DNA of 64,000 bases. Origin: Arthrobacter sp. MN05-02. GTDB taxonomy: Bacteria > Actinomycetota > Actinomycetes > Actinomycetales > Micrococcaceae. A program made the position numbers and the translations under genes. Location of the stretch: NCBI GenBank assembly GCA_004001285.1, contig AP018697.1, positions 1,922,001-1,986,000 on the forward strand, given 5' to 3'. Positions 36,464 to 47,387 of the stretch are shown here, piece by piece (within the stretch, counting starts at the first letter, position 1; every line of letters begins with the position of its first letter). The notes below the pieces were generated by a model that made no database searches, was not told the origin of the DNA, and saw only the letters and a program-made list of their open reading frames with translations.

Positions 36464-39088
36464 ATGGCCGACACGACCCAGGGCACAGACACGCCCTCAC
36501 CCCAGACCGTTTCCGTTCCCGACAAACCCGCACTGGAGGGACTCGAGGAGAGGCTCTCCCGCCAGTGGCGCGAGGACGGCACCTACACCTTCGATCGCGA
36601 CACGACGCGTGAGCAGGTGTACTCGATCGACACTCCCCCGCCCACGGCGTCTGGATCGCTCCACGTCGGTCACATGTTCTCCTACACGCAGACCGACGTG
36701 ATGGCCCGCTTCCAGCGCATGCGGGGCGCCAACGTCTTCTACCCCATGGGCTGGGACGACAACGGCCTGCCGACCGAGCGCCGCGTGCAGAACTACTACG
36801 GCGTGCGCTGCGATCCCTCGGTCGCCTACGACCCCGCCTACCGGCCGCCCGCCGAGCCGGCCAAGAACCAGCGCGACTTCGACGCGGTGTCGCGCCGCAC
36901 CTTCATCGAGCTCTGCGAGGAGCTCGCGGTCGAGGACGAGAAGGTCTTCGAGAACCTGTTCAGCACGCTCGGCCTCTCGGTCGACTGGGATCTGACCTAC
37001 CGGACCATCGACGACACCTCGCGGGCCGTCTCCCAGCGTGCCTTCCTCGAGAACCTGCAGGCCGGTGACGCCTACCTCGCGGAGGCGCCCACCCTGTGGG
37101 ACGTGACCTTCCGGACCGCCGTCGCGCAGGCCGAGCTCGAGGACCGCGAGCAGCCCGGCGCCTACCACCGGATCGCCTTCGCCACGCCCGACGGTGGACA
37201 GATCCACATCGAGACCACGCGGCCCGAGCTCCTGCCGGCATGCGTCGCCCTCGTCGCGCACCCCGACGACGAGCGCTACCAGGCCCTGTTCGGCACCACC
37301 GTCACCTCCCCGCTGTTCGACGTCGAGGTCGAGATCAAGGCCCACCCCCTCGCCAAGCCCGACAAGGGCAGCGGCATCGCCATGATCTGCACCTTCGGCG
37401 ACCTGACCGACGTGACGTGGTGGCGCGAGCTGCAGCTGCCGACCCGTGCAGTCGTCGGTCGCGACGGGCGCATCCGCTCGGAGACCCCCGAGTGGATCGA
37501 GACCGAGCGAGCCCGCGAGAGCTATGCGCAGCTGGCCGGCAAGACGATCTTCAGCGCCAAGGAGGCCGTCGTCGCACTGCTCCGCGAGAGCGGTGACCTC
37601 GACGGCGAACCGAAGAAGATCGTGCACCCGGTGAACTTCTACGAGAAGGGCGACAAGCCCCTGGAAGTGGTGACCAGCCGCCAGTGGTACATCCGCAACG
37701 GCGGACGCGACGCCGGTAAGCGGGACGCGCTGATCGAGCGCGGCCGCGAGATCGACTTCCACCCGGCCTTCATGCGCTCGCGCTACGAGAACTGGATCGA
37801 GGGCCTGAACGGCGACTGGCTGGTCTCCCGGCAGCGATTCTTCGGAGTGCCCGTACCCGTCTGGTACCGCCTGGACGCCGACGGCGAGCCCGAGTACGAC
37901 GATCCCGTCCTCCCCGCGCCCGAGTCCCTCCCGGTCGATCCGGCGGCAGACCCCGCCCCGGGCTTCGAGGAATCGGCGCGCAACCAGCCGGGCGGATTCA
38001 TGGGCGACAACGACGTGCTGGACACCTGGGCGACCTCGTCCCTCACACCGCAGATCGTCGGCGGCTGGGCCCGCGACGAGGACCTGTTCGGCAAGGTCTT
38101 CCCGTTCGACCTCCGCCCGCAGGGGCACGACATCATCCGGACCTGGCTGTTCTCGACAGCGGTCCGCGCCGACGCGCTGCAGGACTCGGTGCCGTGGAAG
38201 CACGCGGCACTCTCGGGCTGGATCCTCGATCCCGACCGGAAGAAGATGTCCAAGTCCAAGGGCAACGTCGTGGTGCCCACGGACGTCCTCGAGCAGTTCG
38301 GTGCCGACGCCGTACGCTACTGGGCGGCATCCGCGAAGCTCGGCGCGGACACCGCGTACGAGGTGAACCAGATGAAGATCGGCCGGCGTCTCGCGATCAA
38401 GCTGCTCAACGCCTCCAAGTTCGTCCTGAACCTCGGCGTCACCGAGGGGTCGGTGGGCGAGGGCGCGGTCGGACGGGTCTCCAACGCCCTGGACCTGTCC
38501 CTGCTGGCACAGCTGCGGACCGTGACCGACCAGGCGACCGCGGCATTCGAGAAGTACGACTACGCCCGGGCGCTCCAGCTCACCGAGTCCTTCTTCTGGA
38601 CCTTCACCGACGACTACGTGGAACTGGTCAAGGACCGCGCCTACGGGGACGCCGCGGACGCAGGCACGCAGTCCGTCCAGACAGCGCTGGCCACGACGCT
38701 CGATGCCCTGCTGCGACTGTTCGCGCCGTTCCTGCCGTTCGCCACCGAGGAGGTCTGGAGCTGGTGGCGTCAGGGCTCCGTCCACCGGGCGGCCTGGCCG
38801 AGCGCGGATGCGCTCGCCGGACTGCCGGACACCGCCGACGCCGGTGTCCTCACCTCCGTCGCACTGGCCCTCGGCGGCATCCGCAAGGCCAAGTCCGAAG
38901 CGAAGGTCAAGCAGCGTACGGAGGTGGAGACCGCCGTCGTGACGGCGCCGTCGGCACAGGTGGAGCAGGTCCGGGCCGGGCTCTCCGACCTCCTCGCCGC
39001 GGGCAACGCCAGGGATCTCCGCTTCGCGGAGGGCGACGGCACCCTGGCCGTCTCCGACGTCGAGCTGGTCGCCCAGCCCGCCGAATAG
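36464..39088 (+). CDS. valS: Valyl-tRNA synthetase
   Basis: Charges tRNA-Val. ATG 36464 is preceded by ATGGAGGA. The 874-residue protein has HVGH at residues 67-70 and KMSKS at 594-598 with the usual GNDVLDTWATSSL-like segment NDVLDTWATSSLTP. It is shorter than the E. coli enzyme at the C-terminus. No T-box was found upstream. It ends before the perfect palindromic terminator at 39119. Confidence 0.97.
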   Translation: MADTTQGTDTPSPQTVSVPDKPALEGLEERLSRQWREDGTYTFDRDTTREQVYSIDTPPPTASGSLHVGHMFSYTQTDVMARFQRMRGANVFYPMGWDDNGLPTERRVQNYYGVRCDPSVAYDPAYRPPAEPAKNQRDFDAVSRRTFIELCEELAVEDEKVFENLFSTLGLSVDWDLTYRTIDDTSRAVSQRAFLENLQAGDAYLAEAPTLWDVTFRTAVAQAELEDREQPGAYHRIAFATPDGGQIHIETTRPELLPACVALVAHPDDERYQALFGTTVTSPLFDVEVEIKAHPLAKPDKGSGIAMICTFGDLTDVTWWRELQLPTRAVVGRDGRIRSETPEWIETERARESYAQLAGKTIFSAKEAVVALLRESGDLDGEPKKIVHPVNFYEKGDKPLEVVTSRQWYIRNGGRDAGKRDALIERGREIDFHPAFMRSRYENWIEGLNGDWLVSRQRFFGVPVPVWYRLDADGEPEYDDPVLPAPESLPVDPAADPAPGFEESARNQPGGFMGDNDVLDTWATSSLTPQIVGGWARDEDLFGKVFPFDLRPQGHDIIRTWLFSTAVRADALQDSVPWKHAALSGWILDPDRKKMSKSKGNVVVPTDVLEQFGADAVRYWAASAKLGADTAYEVNQMKIGRRLAIKLLNASKFVLNLGVTEGSVGEGAVGRVSNALDLSLLAQLRTVTDQATAAFEKYDYARALQLTESFFWTFTDDYVELVKDRAYGDAADAGTQSVQTALATTLDALLRLFAPFLPFATEEVWSWWRQGSVHRAAWPSADALAGLPDTADAGVLTSVALALGGIRKAKSEAKVKQRTEVETAVVTAPSAQVEQVRAGLSDLLAAGNARDLRFAEGDGTLAVSDVELVAQPAE

Positions 39089-39118
39089 GTTTCCCGGCTC
39101 GGAACGGCGCGGAATGCG

Positions 39119-39150
39119 GAACGGGACCCACCGTACGGTGGGTCCCGTTC
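39119..39150. terminator. Bidirectional terminator between valS and the DsbA-like gene
   Basis: A perfect 32-nt palindrome (16-bp arms, GAACGGGACCCACCGT and its complement) between convergent genes. Confidence 0.85.
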
Positions 39151-39166
39151 TGCGTGTCCTGCGGAC

Positions 39167-39784
39167 CTAGTCGAATTTCGGGCGCTCGGTGCGGGACCGC
39201 TTCAGCTCGAAGAACTCCGGGAACTCCGACATCAGCACGGCGCCGTCGAAGATGCGGCCGGCTTCCTCGCCGCGCGGGATCCTCGTGAGGACGGGACCGA
39301 AGAACGCCGTGCCGTTGAAGGCGACGACCGGGGTGCCGACCTCGTCGCCGACACGATCGATGCCGTCCTTGTGGGACGCCCGGAGCTTCTCGTCGTACTC
39401 GTCGGTGGCGGCGGACCGGGCCAGGTCCCCGGGCAGGCCCACCTCCTCGAGGGACTCGCGGATGACCCGCTCGAAATCCTTGTCCTGCCCGATGTGGATG
39501 CGGGTACCCATCGCGTCGTACAGCTTCTTGATGTACTCGTCCCCGTGCAGGTCCGCTGCGGCGATGATGACCCGGACCGGACCCCAGCCCTGCAGCATCA
39601 TGGCCTGGTATTCCTCCGGCAGGTCACGTCCCTCGTTGAGGACGGACAGGCTCATGACGTGCCAGTCGACGGAGATGTCGCGGACCTGCTCCACCTCGCC
39701 GATCCAGCGCGACGTGATCCAGGCGAACGGGCACAGGGGGTCGAACCAGAAATCGGCCTTCTCGACGGTCGTGGACTCGCTCAT
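39167..39784 (-). CDS. DsbA-family protein, Rv2466c-like (mycothiol-dependent nitroreductase group)
   Basis: A 205-residue thioredoxin-fold protein of the DsbA/FrnE group, closely resembling mycobacterial Rv2466c. It starts at ATG 39784 (MSESTTVEKADFWFDPLCPFAW). The active-site motif is C18-P-F-A21, where Rv2466c has CPWC, so the second cysteine is replaced by Ala. Other conserved blocks are VMSLSVLNEGRDLPEEYQ and GPVRVIIAAADLHG, and the cis-Pro loop is VGTPVVAFNGTAFFGPVLT. A monothiol mechanism using mycothiol is plausible but inferred. Convergent with valS. Confidence 0.88.
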   Translation of the reverse strand: MSESTTVEKADFWFDPLCPFAWITSRWIGEVEQVRDISVDWHVMSLSVLNEGRDLPEEYQAMMLQGWGPVRVIIAAADLHGDEYIKKLYDAMGTRIHIGQDKDFERVIRESLEEVGLPGDLARSAATDEYDEKLRASHKDGIDRVGDEVGTPVVAFNGTAFFGPVLTRIPRGEEAGRIFDGAVLMSEFPEFFELKRSRTERPKFD

Positions 39785-39863
39785 GCAGTACTCCTTCTGA
39801 GGGTGGGAGGCCGGAGCCTTTTCCGGTGCAACCCGCCCCGTCGACGTCGTATTCCGCCGCGAG

Positions 39864-39893
39864 TTGGTGCCGTGCTGCCGGAGGCGGTCTAAT
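39864..39893 (+). promoter_or_regulatory. Candidate gap promoter
   Basis: -35 TTGGTG (39864-39869), 18-nt spacer, -10 TCTAAT (39888-39893), giving an about 95-nt leader before the TTG start at 39994. Confidence 0.45.
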
Positions 39894-39993
39894 GAGAGGA
39901 CACGACCAGCCGATGGTGCCTGGCGCTATCCCTGCGTCGCATCGGGCTGGATGAGTTCGCACCGGGCTTCCCGGTGACGGAAGGGACGCCGTT

Positions 39994-41514
39994 TTGCAGC
40001 AGCACCGGACCGAGGACCACGCCGACACCCCCGCCGACACCTCCGACGGCTGGCTCGACCGCGAGGAACTCGCCGAAGCCATGATCCCGCTCATCGGGCG
40101 CCTGTACCGGAAGAACAACGTGGTCACGAGCATCCACGGACGCAGCCTGATCAACAAGTCCACGATGAACATCCTCAAGGCGCACCGCTTCGCCCGCCGT
40201 ATCACCACCGAGGAACTCCGCCTCGAGGACACCGCCCCCATGCTGGCGATCCTCGCCGACCTCGACCTCGGGGCCGCCGCCATCGACATCGGACGCCTGC
40301 GTCTCGCCTACGACCGGGTCACTGAACAAGCCGCCGACGCCGGGGACAGGCCGTCCCTGGAGGAGTTCCTGCGCACCGAGCTCGCCGACATCGTCGGTCG
40401 GGGCGGACACGACGAGCGCACCAGCACCGACGTCGTCCTCTACGGCTTCGGGCGGATCGGCCGCCTCGTGGCCCGCCTGCTCATCGAGAAGACCGGCGGC
40501 GGCCACGGACTGCGGCTGCGGGCGATCGTCGTCCGCCGCGGCTCCGCCAACGACCTCACCAAGCGCGCCAGCCTCCTGCGCCGCGACTCCGTCCACGGGT
40601 CCTTCGAGGGCACCATCCAGGTCGACGAGGCCTCGAACACGATCACCGCCAACGGCACCCGCATCCAGGTCATCTACTCCGACGACCCGGCGACCATCGA
40701 CTACACCGCCTACGGCATCTCCGACGCCCTCGTGGTCGACAACACCGGCCGCTGGCGCGACGAGGCCGGTCTCTCCCAGCACCTGCAGAGCACCGGCGTC
40801 GCCAAGGTGCTGCTCACCGCACCCGGCAAGGGAACCCTGAAGAACATCGTGCACGGCATCAACCACGGCACCATCGAAGACACCGACCGGATCATCACCG
40901 CCGCGTCCTGCACCACCAACGCCATCACCCCGGTCCTGAAGGCGATTCACGACCGCTTCGGCGTCGTGCACGGCCACGTCGAGACCGTGCACTCCTTCAC
41001 CAACGACCAGAACCTCATCGACAACTTCCACAAGGGCGACCGCCGCGGCCGCTCCGCCGCCCTGAACATGGTCCTCACCGAGACCGGAGCCGCGACCGCC
41101 GTCGCCAAGGCCCTGCCCGAACTGGCCGGCAAACTCACCGGAAGCTCCATCCGGGTGCCCACCCCTGACGTGTCCATCGCGATCCTGAACCTCACCCTCG
41201 AACAGGGCGCCACCAAGGAGGAGGTCAATACCTACCTGCGCGAGATGTCCCTGCACTCGGGCATGCGCAAGCAGGTCGACTACATCGACAGCCCCGAAGT
41301 CGTCTCCACCGACTTCGTCGGCTCCCGCCGCGCCGGCATCGTCGACGGCCTCGCGACCATCGCCGAGGACATCCACCTCGTCCTCTACGTCTGGTACGAC
41401 AACGAATTCGGCTACAGCTGCCAGGTGGTGCGCGTCATGGAGGAAATGGCAGCCGTCCACCCACCCAGCTACCCGAAGGCGGACGCCGGGGCCACCGCGG
41501 GCGCGATAACCTGA
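39994..41514 (+). CDS. gap: Glyceraldehyde-3-phosphate dehydrogenase, N-terminally extended type
   Basis: Converts glyceraldehyde 3-phosphate to 1,3-bisphosphoglycerate (or the reverse). A TTG start at 39994 has GGAAGGGA upstream and gives 506 residues. About 140 residues of extension precede the Rossmann motif GFGRIGRLVARLLIE (G151 onward). The active Cys306 is in AASCTTNAI and the C-terminal WYDNEFGYS is typical. This resembles the long GAPDH type that I recall as the gluconeogenic-leaning GapB of corynebacteria. A classical gap copy is not in the window. A terminator follows directly. Confidence 0.93.
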   Translation: MQQHRTEDHADTPADTSDGWLDREELAEAMIPLIGRLYRKNNVVTSIHGRSLINKSTMNILKAHRFARRITTEELRLEDTAPMLAILADLDLGAAAIDIGRLRLAYDRVTEQAADAGDRPSLEEFLRTELADIVGRGGHDERTSTDVVLYGFGRIGRLVARLLIEKTGGGHGLRLRAIVVRRGSANDLTKRASLLRRDSVHGSFEGTIQVDEASNTITANGTRIQVIYSDDPATIDYTAYGISDALVVDNTGRWRDEAGLSQHLQSTGVAKVLLTAPGKGTLKNIVHGINHGTIEDTDRIITAASCTTNAITPVLKAIHDRFGVVHGHVETVHSFTNDQNLIDNFHKGDRRGRSAALNMVLTETGAATAVAKALPELAGKLTGSSIRVPTPDVSIAILNLTLEQGATKEEVNTYLREMSLHSGMRKQVDYIDSPEVVSTDFVGSRRAGIVDGLATIAEDIHLVLYVWYDNEFGYSCQVVRVMEEMAAVHPPSYPKADAGATAGAIT

Positions 41515-41520
41515 GGACAC

Positions 41521-41554
41521 AGGAGAGGCCCGGCCGATCGGCCGGGCCTCTCCT
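41521..41554. terminator. Bidirectional terminator between gap and clpX
   Basis: A perfect 34-nt palindrome (17-bp arms beginning AGGAGAGGCCCGGCCGA) between convergent genes. Confidence 0.88.
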
Positions 41555-41578
41555 GTCGAATCACTGTCTGCCGAGCGG

Positions 41579-42871
<1,293 letters not shown>

Positions 42872-42985
42872 GGTTCAATCCCCTTAGGTATTACGCGATT
42901 GCTAGAACCACTCTAGGCCACATGGCCGTGGTAGCCGGTATCAAAATGCCCGTGGTGCCTTGCGGCGCCACGGGCGGTGACCGGA

Positions 42986-43026
42986 CGATCGGGCGGGTCC
43001 CCTGGACCGTCGGATCCGCCCGATCG
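42986..43026 (-). terminator. Hairpin between clpP2 and clpX
   Basis: An 11-bp stem (CGATCGGGCGG / CCGCCCGATCG) enclosing an inner short stem, immediately after the clpP2 stop; it could separate clpX transcription from clpP1P2. A second small hairpin lies near 42930-42955. Confidence 0.5.
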
Positions 43027-43027
43027 A

Positions 43028-43702
43028 CTAGGGCGTGTTGATCTTCGGCGGGGTGATCTTGCGCGAGCTCAGGACCTCGTCCACCAGGCCGTACTCGACG
43101 GCGTCGGCGGCGGTGAGGATCTTGTCGCGCTCGATGTCGATGTTGACCTGCTCGGCCGTGCGGCCCGAGTGCAGCGCCAGCGTGTCCTCGAGCCAGGTGC
43201 GCATGCGCATGACCTCGTTGGCCTGGATCTCCAGGTCGGAGGCCTGCCCGCCCTGTCCGCCGGACAGCGCGGGCTGGTGGATCAGCACGCGGGCATTGGG
43301 CAGCGCGAGGCGCTTGCCGGGTGCACCGGCAGCCAGCAGGACGGCTGCCGCGCTGGCGGCCTGGCCGAGGCAAACGGTCTGCACCTCGGGCCGGATGAAC
43401 TGCATGGTGTCGTAGATCGCCGTCATCGCGGTGAAGGATCCGCCGGGCGAGTTGATGTACAGGGTGATGTCGCGCTCGGGGTCCGTGGACTCGAGCACGA
43501 GCAGCTGCGCCATGACGTCGTCCGCGGATGCGTCGTCGACCTGGGTGCCGAGGAAGATGATGCGGTCCTCGAACAGCTTCGTGTAGGGGTCCTGGCGCTT
43601 GAAGCCGTACGGCGTGCGCTCCTCGAACTGGGGAAGGATGTAGCGGCTGGTCGGCAGGTTCTGCGCCGTGGAACCCGCTGCTGCCTGGAAATCGTGGTTC
43701 AT
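43028..43702 (-). CDS. clpP2: ATP-dependent Clp protease proteolytic subunit 2
   Basis: One of the two ClpP subunits of the actinobacterial mixed tetradecamer. The 224-residue protein has the catalytic triad Ser117 (GQAASAAAV), His142 (VLIHQPA) and Asp193. N-terminal [20 protein letters not shown] matches the ClpP2 type. It follows clpP1 by 40 nt. Confidence 0.97.
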   Translation of the reverse strand: MNHDFQAAAGSTAQNLPTSRYILPQFEERTPYGFKRQDPYTKLFEDRIIFLGTQVDDASADDVMAQLLVLESTDPERDITLYINSPGGSFTAMTAIYDTMQFIRPEVQTVCLGQAASAAAVLLAAGAPGKRLALPNARVLIHQPALSGGQGGQASDLEIQANEVMRMRTWLEDTLALHSGRTAEQVNIDIERDKILTAADAVEYGLVDEVLSSRKITPPKINTP

Positions 43703-43742
43703 GGTGTCTCCTGTAGGACGACTGGTGGAAGGCTGCTGCGGA

Positions 43743-44369
43743 CTACGCGGTCTGCTCGGTGCCGCCGCCGCCGGCGACGGAGCCCGAGTGCGCGGAGATG
43801 TGGTCGAAGAAGCCGTAGTCGAGGGCTTCCTGGGCCGTGAACCACTTGTCGCGGTCGTTGTCCTTGAGGATCGTCTCGACGGTCTGGCCCGTCTGCTCGG
43901 CCGTGAGTTCGGCCATCACGCGCTTCATGTGGAGGATGAGTTCTGCCTGGATGCGGATGTCGGTGGCCGTTCCGCCGATGCCGCCGGAGGGCTGGTGCAT
44001 CAGGATGCGGGCGTGGGGCGTCGCGTACCGCTTGCCCTTCGTACCCGAGGACAGGAGGAACTGGCCCATGGAGGCGGCGAGGCCCGTGGCGACCGTGACG
44101 ACGTCGTTCGGGATGAACTGCATCGTGTCGTAGATGGCCATGCCCGCGGTCACGGAGCCGCCGGGCGAGTTGATGTAGAGGAAGATGTCGCGCTCGGGGT
44201 CCTCGGCCGACAGCAGGAGCAGCTGCGAGCAGATGGCGTTCGCGTTGTCGTCGCGGACCTCGGAACCGAGCCAGATGATGCGCTCCTTGAGGAGCCGGGT
44301 GTAGATGTACTCGTCACGGCCGCCCATCTCGGGACCGGCCATGCTCGGGGTACTTGGTTCGGTTGCCAT
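43743..44369 (-). CDS. clpP1: ATP-dependent Clp protease proteolytic subunit 1
   Basis: Partner subunit of ClpP2. The 208-residue protein has the triad Ser100 (GLAASMGQF), His125 (ILMHQPSGG) and Asp174. It is the first gene of the clpP1-clpP2 transcript and lies downstream of a strong ClgR-box match at 44481-44497. Confidence 0.97.
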   Translation of the reverse strand: MATEPSTPSMAGPEMGGRDEYIYTRLLKERIIWLGSEVRDDNANAICSQLLLLSAEDPERDIFLYINSPGGSVTAGMAIYDTMQFIPNDVVTVATGLAASMGQFLLSSGTKGKRYATPHARILMHQPSGGIGGTATDIRIQAELILHMKRVMAELTAEQTGQTVETILKDNDRDKWFTAQEALDYGFFDHISAHSGSVAGGGGTEQTA

Positions 44370-44480
44370 TGCGTTAACCTCTCACTCTGGCGGGCCGCTG
44401 CCACTTCGGCCGACCCGTCCGTTTGTCTCTCCTTGGACACTAACCCGCTGCGGCGGTGAATTGCTCCCGCACCGCGAACT

Positions 44481-44497
44481 GTTCGCTGACGGCGCAC
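44481..44497. promoter_or_regulatory. Predicted ClgR operator upstream of clpP1P2
   Basis: GTTCGCTGACGGCGCAC fits CGC-Y-N-A-N-R-GCG fully in the core (CGC T G A C G GCG), and the 5' flank WNNW is also matched (TGTT). ClgR activates clp genes in corynebacteria and streptomycetes; the consensus is from memory. A further inverted repeat, GCGAACTGTTCGC (44474-44486), overlaps its edge. Confidence 0.7.
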
Positions 44498-44567
44498 GGT
44501 GGCGGGACGCCTCCCGGCAGCCGCTCCGCGGCGGCTTGCGAACGGCTCCGGCGGTGCTTAACGGGAC

Positions 44568-44601
44568 AGCGGTGCCGCCGCCCGGAGGCTGCGGCACCGC
44601 T
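44568..44601 (-). terminator. Terminator after tig
   Basis: An 11-bp stem (AGCGGTGCCGC / GCGGCACCGCT) with a 12-nt loop, 20 nt after the tig stop on the minus strand. Confidence 0.7.
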
Positions 44602-44621
44602 GTCTGCGCTGCGTCGGAAGG

Positions 44622-46109
44622 CTACTTCGTCGCTGCCTTCTTCGTGGCCTTCTTCTTCTTCGGAGCCGCTTCGGCATCGGCCTCGTCGGCAGCCTCAGCG
44701 GTCTCGGTCACCTCAGCGGCCTGAGTGGGCTCCGCGGTCTCCGACTCGCCGGCCCCGGCTTCCTCGACGGCGTCCTGCTCGGTGTCGTCCACGGTGATCG
44801 TCTCGGCCTCGTCCCCGGCGGGACGGACGAACTCGCTCAGGTCGACGACGGCACCGGTGGTGTCGGTGACCGTGGCGTACTCGAGGACCTTGGCGAGGGC
44901 CTTCCGGCGGCGGACCTCTCCGACGATCATCGGGACCTGGCCGCTCTGGTCCAGCATCTGGGCGAACTGGTTCGGCTCCATGCCGTACTGGCCCGCGGTG
45001 GAGACGATGTAGTCGATGAGCTCGCTCTGGCTGACGCCGACCTCTTCCTTCTCGGCGACGGCGTCGAGGATGACCTCGTTCTGGAAGGCGCGCTCGGTGT
45101 TGGTGCGGACCTCGGCGCGGTGCTCCTCGGTGTCGTGGTCCTCACCGGCGCTGTGGGCGTTCTCACCGTTGAAGTGCTGCTCCAGCTGCTCTTCGACGAC
45201 GCTGGCCGGGACGGGCACGGCGACGAGCTCGACGAGCCGGTCGAGCACCTTGTCGCGCGCCTCGACGCCCTGGTCCATGAGCTTGGACTCCGAGGCCTGC
45301 TTCGCGAGGTCGGCCTGCAGTTCCTCGGCGGTGTCGAACTCGGATGCGAGCTGGGCGAACTCATCGTCGACGGCGGGGAGCTCGCGCTCCTTGACGGCCT
45401 TGACGAGCACGGTGACCTGGGCCTCTGCGCCGGCGTGCTCACCGCCGGCGAGCTTCGTCTCGAAGATCGCGGTCTCGTCCGTGGACAGCCCGGTGACGGC
45501 CTCGTCCATGCCCTCGAGCATGGTGCCGGAGCCGATCTGGTAGGAGAGGTCCTGCGCCGAGTCGACCTCCTCGCCGTCGACCGATGCGGTCAGGTCGATG
45601 GTGAGGAAATCGCCGTCCTTGGCGGGGCGGTCGACGGCGGCCAGGGTGCCGAAGCGCCCACGCAGCTCGTCCATCGCCTTCTCGATGTCCTCGTCGGACG
45701 CCTCGACGGCCTCGACGGTGACCTCGATGCCCTTGTAGTCGGGGAGCTCGATCTCCGGACGGACATCCAGTTCGACGGTGAAGGTGAGCTGGCCGTCCTT
45801 CTTCGCGGGATCGGGGACCTCGGTGATCTCGACCTCGGGGCGGCTGAGGGGACGGATTCCCGTCTCCTGCACGGCGCTCTGGTAGAAGCCGTTCAGGCCG
45901 TCGTTGATGGCCGTCTCGATGACGTAGCCGCGGCCGACACGCTGGTCGATGAGCTGCTGCGGAACCTTGCCCTTGCGGAACCCTGGAACCTGGACCTGGG
46001 TGGCGATGGTCTTGTAGGCCTCGTCGATGCTGGGCTTCAGTTCCTCGAAGGGGACCTCGACGTTCAGCTTCACCCGGGTGGGGGAAAGGGTTTCAACAGC
46101 GCTCTTCAC
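44622..46109 (-). CDS. tig: Trigger factor (ribosome-bound peptidyl-prolyl isomerase chaperone)
   Basis: Binds the ribosomal exit tunnel and nascent chains. GTG 46109 is chosen because AGGAG lies 9 nt upstream; it gives 495 residues ([20 protein letters not shown]). The ribosome-binding signature [15 protein letters not shown] is at residues about 43-57 and the PPIase domain lies in the middle. The tail is acidic (EETAEADEADAE-like) and ends [12 protein letters not shown], longer than in E. coli. Followed by a terminator, then clpP1. Confidence 0.96.
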   Translation of the reverse strand: MKSAVETLSPTRVKLNVEVPFEELKPSIDEAYKTIATQVQVPGFRKGKVPQQLIDQRVGRGYVIETAINDGLNGFYQSAVQETGIRPLSRPEVEITEVPDPAKKDGQLTFTVELDVRPEIELPDYKGIEVTVEAVEASDEDIEKAMDELRGRFGTLAAVDRPAKDGDFLTIDLTASVDGEEVDSAQDLSYQIGSGTMLEGMDEAVTGLSTDETAIFETKLAGGEHAGAEAQVTVLVKAVKERELPAVDDEFAQLASEFDTAEELQADLAKQASESKLMDQGVEARDKVLDRLVELVAVPVPASVVEEQLEQHFNGENAHSAGEDHDTEEHRAEVRTNTERAFQNEVILDAVAEKEEVGVSQSELIDYIVSTAGQYGMEPNQFAQMLDQSGQVPMIVGEVRRRKALAKVLEYATVTDTTGAVVDLSEFVRPAGDEAETITVDDTEQDAVEEAGAGESETAEPTQAAEVTETAEAADEADAEAAPKKKKATKKAATK

Positions 46110-46178
46110 AGCGTAGGACTCCTGAGATGATTGGGATTGGTTCTGCAGCGGAGGCACTTTCCTCATCACACGACAGAG

Positions 46179-46252
<74 letters not shown>

Positions 46253-46366
46253 TAAGTGCGAGTGTCAGTCTACGCACCTTTACGCCTACCGCGCACATTT
46301 GGCGATCGCGCGGCAGCTGTGGTGTAGTTATATGCGTTCAACGGGGCTCCGAGAGGGGCCCGCTGC

Positions 46367-46437
46367 GGGGATGTAGCTTAATGGTAAAGCCTCAGTCTTC
46401 CAAACTGATTACGCGGGTTCGATTCCCGTCATCCCCT
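46367..46437 (+). tRNA. tRNA-Gly (TCC)
   Basis: A 71-nt cloverleaf: acceptor GGGGATG pairs with CATCCCC, anticodon loop CTTCCAA, T-loop TTCGATT. A terminator follows at 46459. Confidence 0.94.
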
Positions 46438-46458
46438 CTCCTTCCGCCCGAAGCGGCC

Positions 46459-46490
46459 CACCCGGACTCCTGGTCCGGGTGTTTCTCTTT
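46459..46490 (+). terminator. Terminator after tRNA-Gly
   Basis: A 9-bp stem (CACCCGGAC / GTCCGGGTG), 5-nt loop, then TTTCTCTTT. Confidence 0.8.
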
Positions 46491-46508
46491 AACTGCCGCC
46501 CGAGGTGC

Positions 46509-47387
46509 TCAATCCGCCTGGCACCGAGGACACCAGTAGACGGTGCGGGCAGCCATCTCCGCGGTGAGGATCGGGGTTCCGCACCGTCGGCACGGCTCCC
46601 CCGTGCGCTTGTAGACGTAGTGGGGTGCCGACGCCCTGGGGCGGCCGCCGCGGGCCTCCGCCGTCGTCGTGATGATGCGGCCCTCGCGCACGCCGTCCTT
46701 CATCAGCCGCACGGTGTCCGCCCAGATCCCCGCCGCCTCGTCGTCGCGGAGCTGCCGGCCCGGACGCCAGGGAGAGATGCCCTGCAGGAAGAGCACCTCG
46801 GCGCGGTAGACGTTCCCGATACCTGCGATCACCGCCTGGTTCATGAGCTGGATACCGACCGGGGTGATGCTCGAGGTGATGCGCCGGACGAACAGCGTGC
46901 TGTCGGAGCCCGGCTGCAGCGGGTCCGGACCCAGCTTCGCCCGGGCGGCGTTTTCCTCGGCGCCCGTGATGACCTCGCAGGCCGTGGGACCCCTCAGGTC
47001 GGCCCACCCGTGCGCCGACACGAACCGGACCCTGACGGCTCCGACGGGCGCGGGCGGCCCCGAGTAGCCGGACGCGTCGTGGTCGCCGGACGCTTCGGTC
47101 TCGCCCACGCGGCGGGGCGCGCCGATACTCGAGGCACCGCGGAAGGTGTCGTCACCACCGAAGCTCCACGCGCCGTACAGCCCGAGGTGCACGCGCAGCA
47201 CGCGGTCGTTGTCGAAGCGCAGGAACAGCTGCTTCCCATGGGCGAGGGCACTGAGGAGGGTGCCGCCGTCGAGCTGCGCGGCTCCCGCGGCGAAGCGGCC
47301 CTGCGGACTGGACACGGCCAGCGTCTCGCCGACGAAGACGGACGAGAACTGCTTCGCCAGTCGGTGGACGGAGTGGCCCTCAGGCAA
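46509..47387 (-). CDS. nei: Fpg/Nei-family DNA glycosylase (Nei2-type endonuclease VIII)
   Basis: Excises oxidised bases. I use the TTG at 47387, giving M-P-E-G-H-S, so the catalytic Pro2 and Glu3 are at the true N-terminus (no ATG in this frame fits). The 292-residue protein has the helix-two-turn-helix GIGNVYRAEVLF region and a Cys4 zinc finger (CRRC...CPRC) at the C-terminus. MPEGHSVHR is Nei-type rather than Fpg. The start overlaps the rpiB end by 8 nt. Confidence 0.9.
   Translation of the reverse strand: MPEGHSVHRLAKQFSSVFVGETLAVSSPQGRFAAGAAQLDGGTLLSALAHGKQLFLRFDNDRVLRVHLGLYGAWSFGGDDTFRGASSIGAPRRVGETEASGDHDASGYSGPPAPVGAVRVRFVSAHGWADLRGPTACEVITGAEENAARAKLGPDPLQPGSDSTLFVRRITSSITPVGIQLMNQAVIAGIGNVYRAEVLFLQGISPWRPGRQLRDDEAAGIWADTVRLMKDGVREGRIITTTAEARGGRPRASAPHYVYKRTGEPCRRCGTPILTAEMAARTVYWCPRCQAD

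Noticed and set aside
36497..38785. A 762-residue open frame antisense to valS
   Set aside because: Shadow of valS; no ribosome-binding site and no domain.
39889..41520. A 543-residue open frame antisense to gap
   Set aside because: Shadow of the GAPDH gene, Val/Asp/Gly-rich.
44474..44486. LexA (SOS) box at GCGAACTGTTCGC
   Set aside because: Half-sites are separated by 1 nt; the actinobacterial LexA box needs CGAAC-N4-GTTCG.
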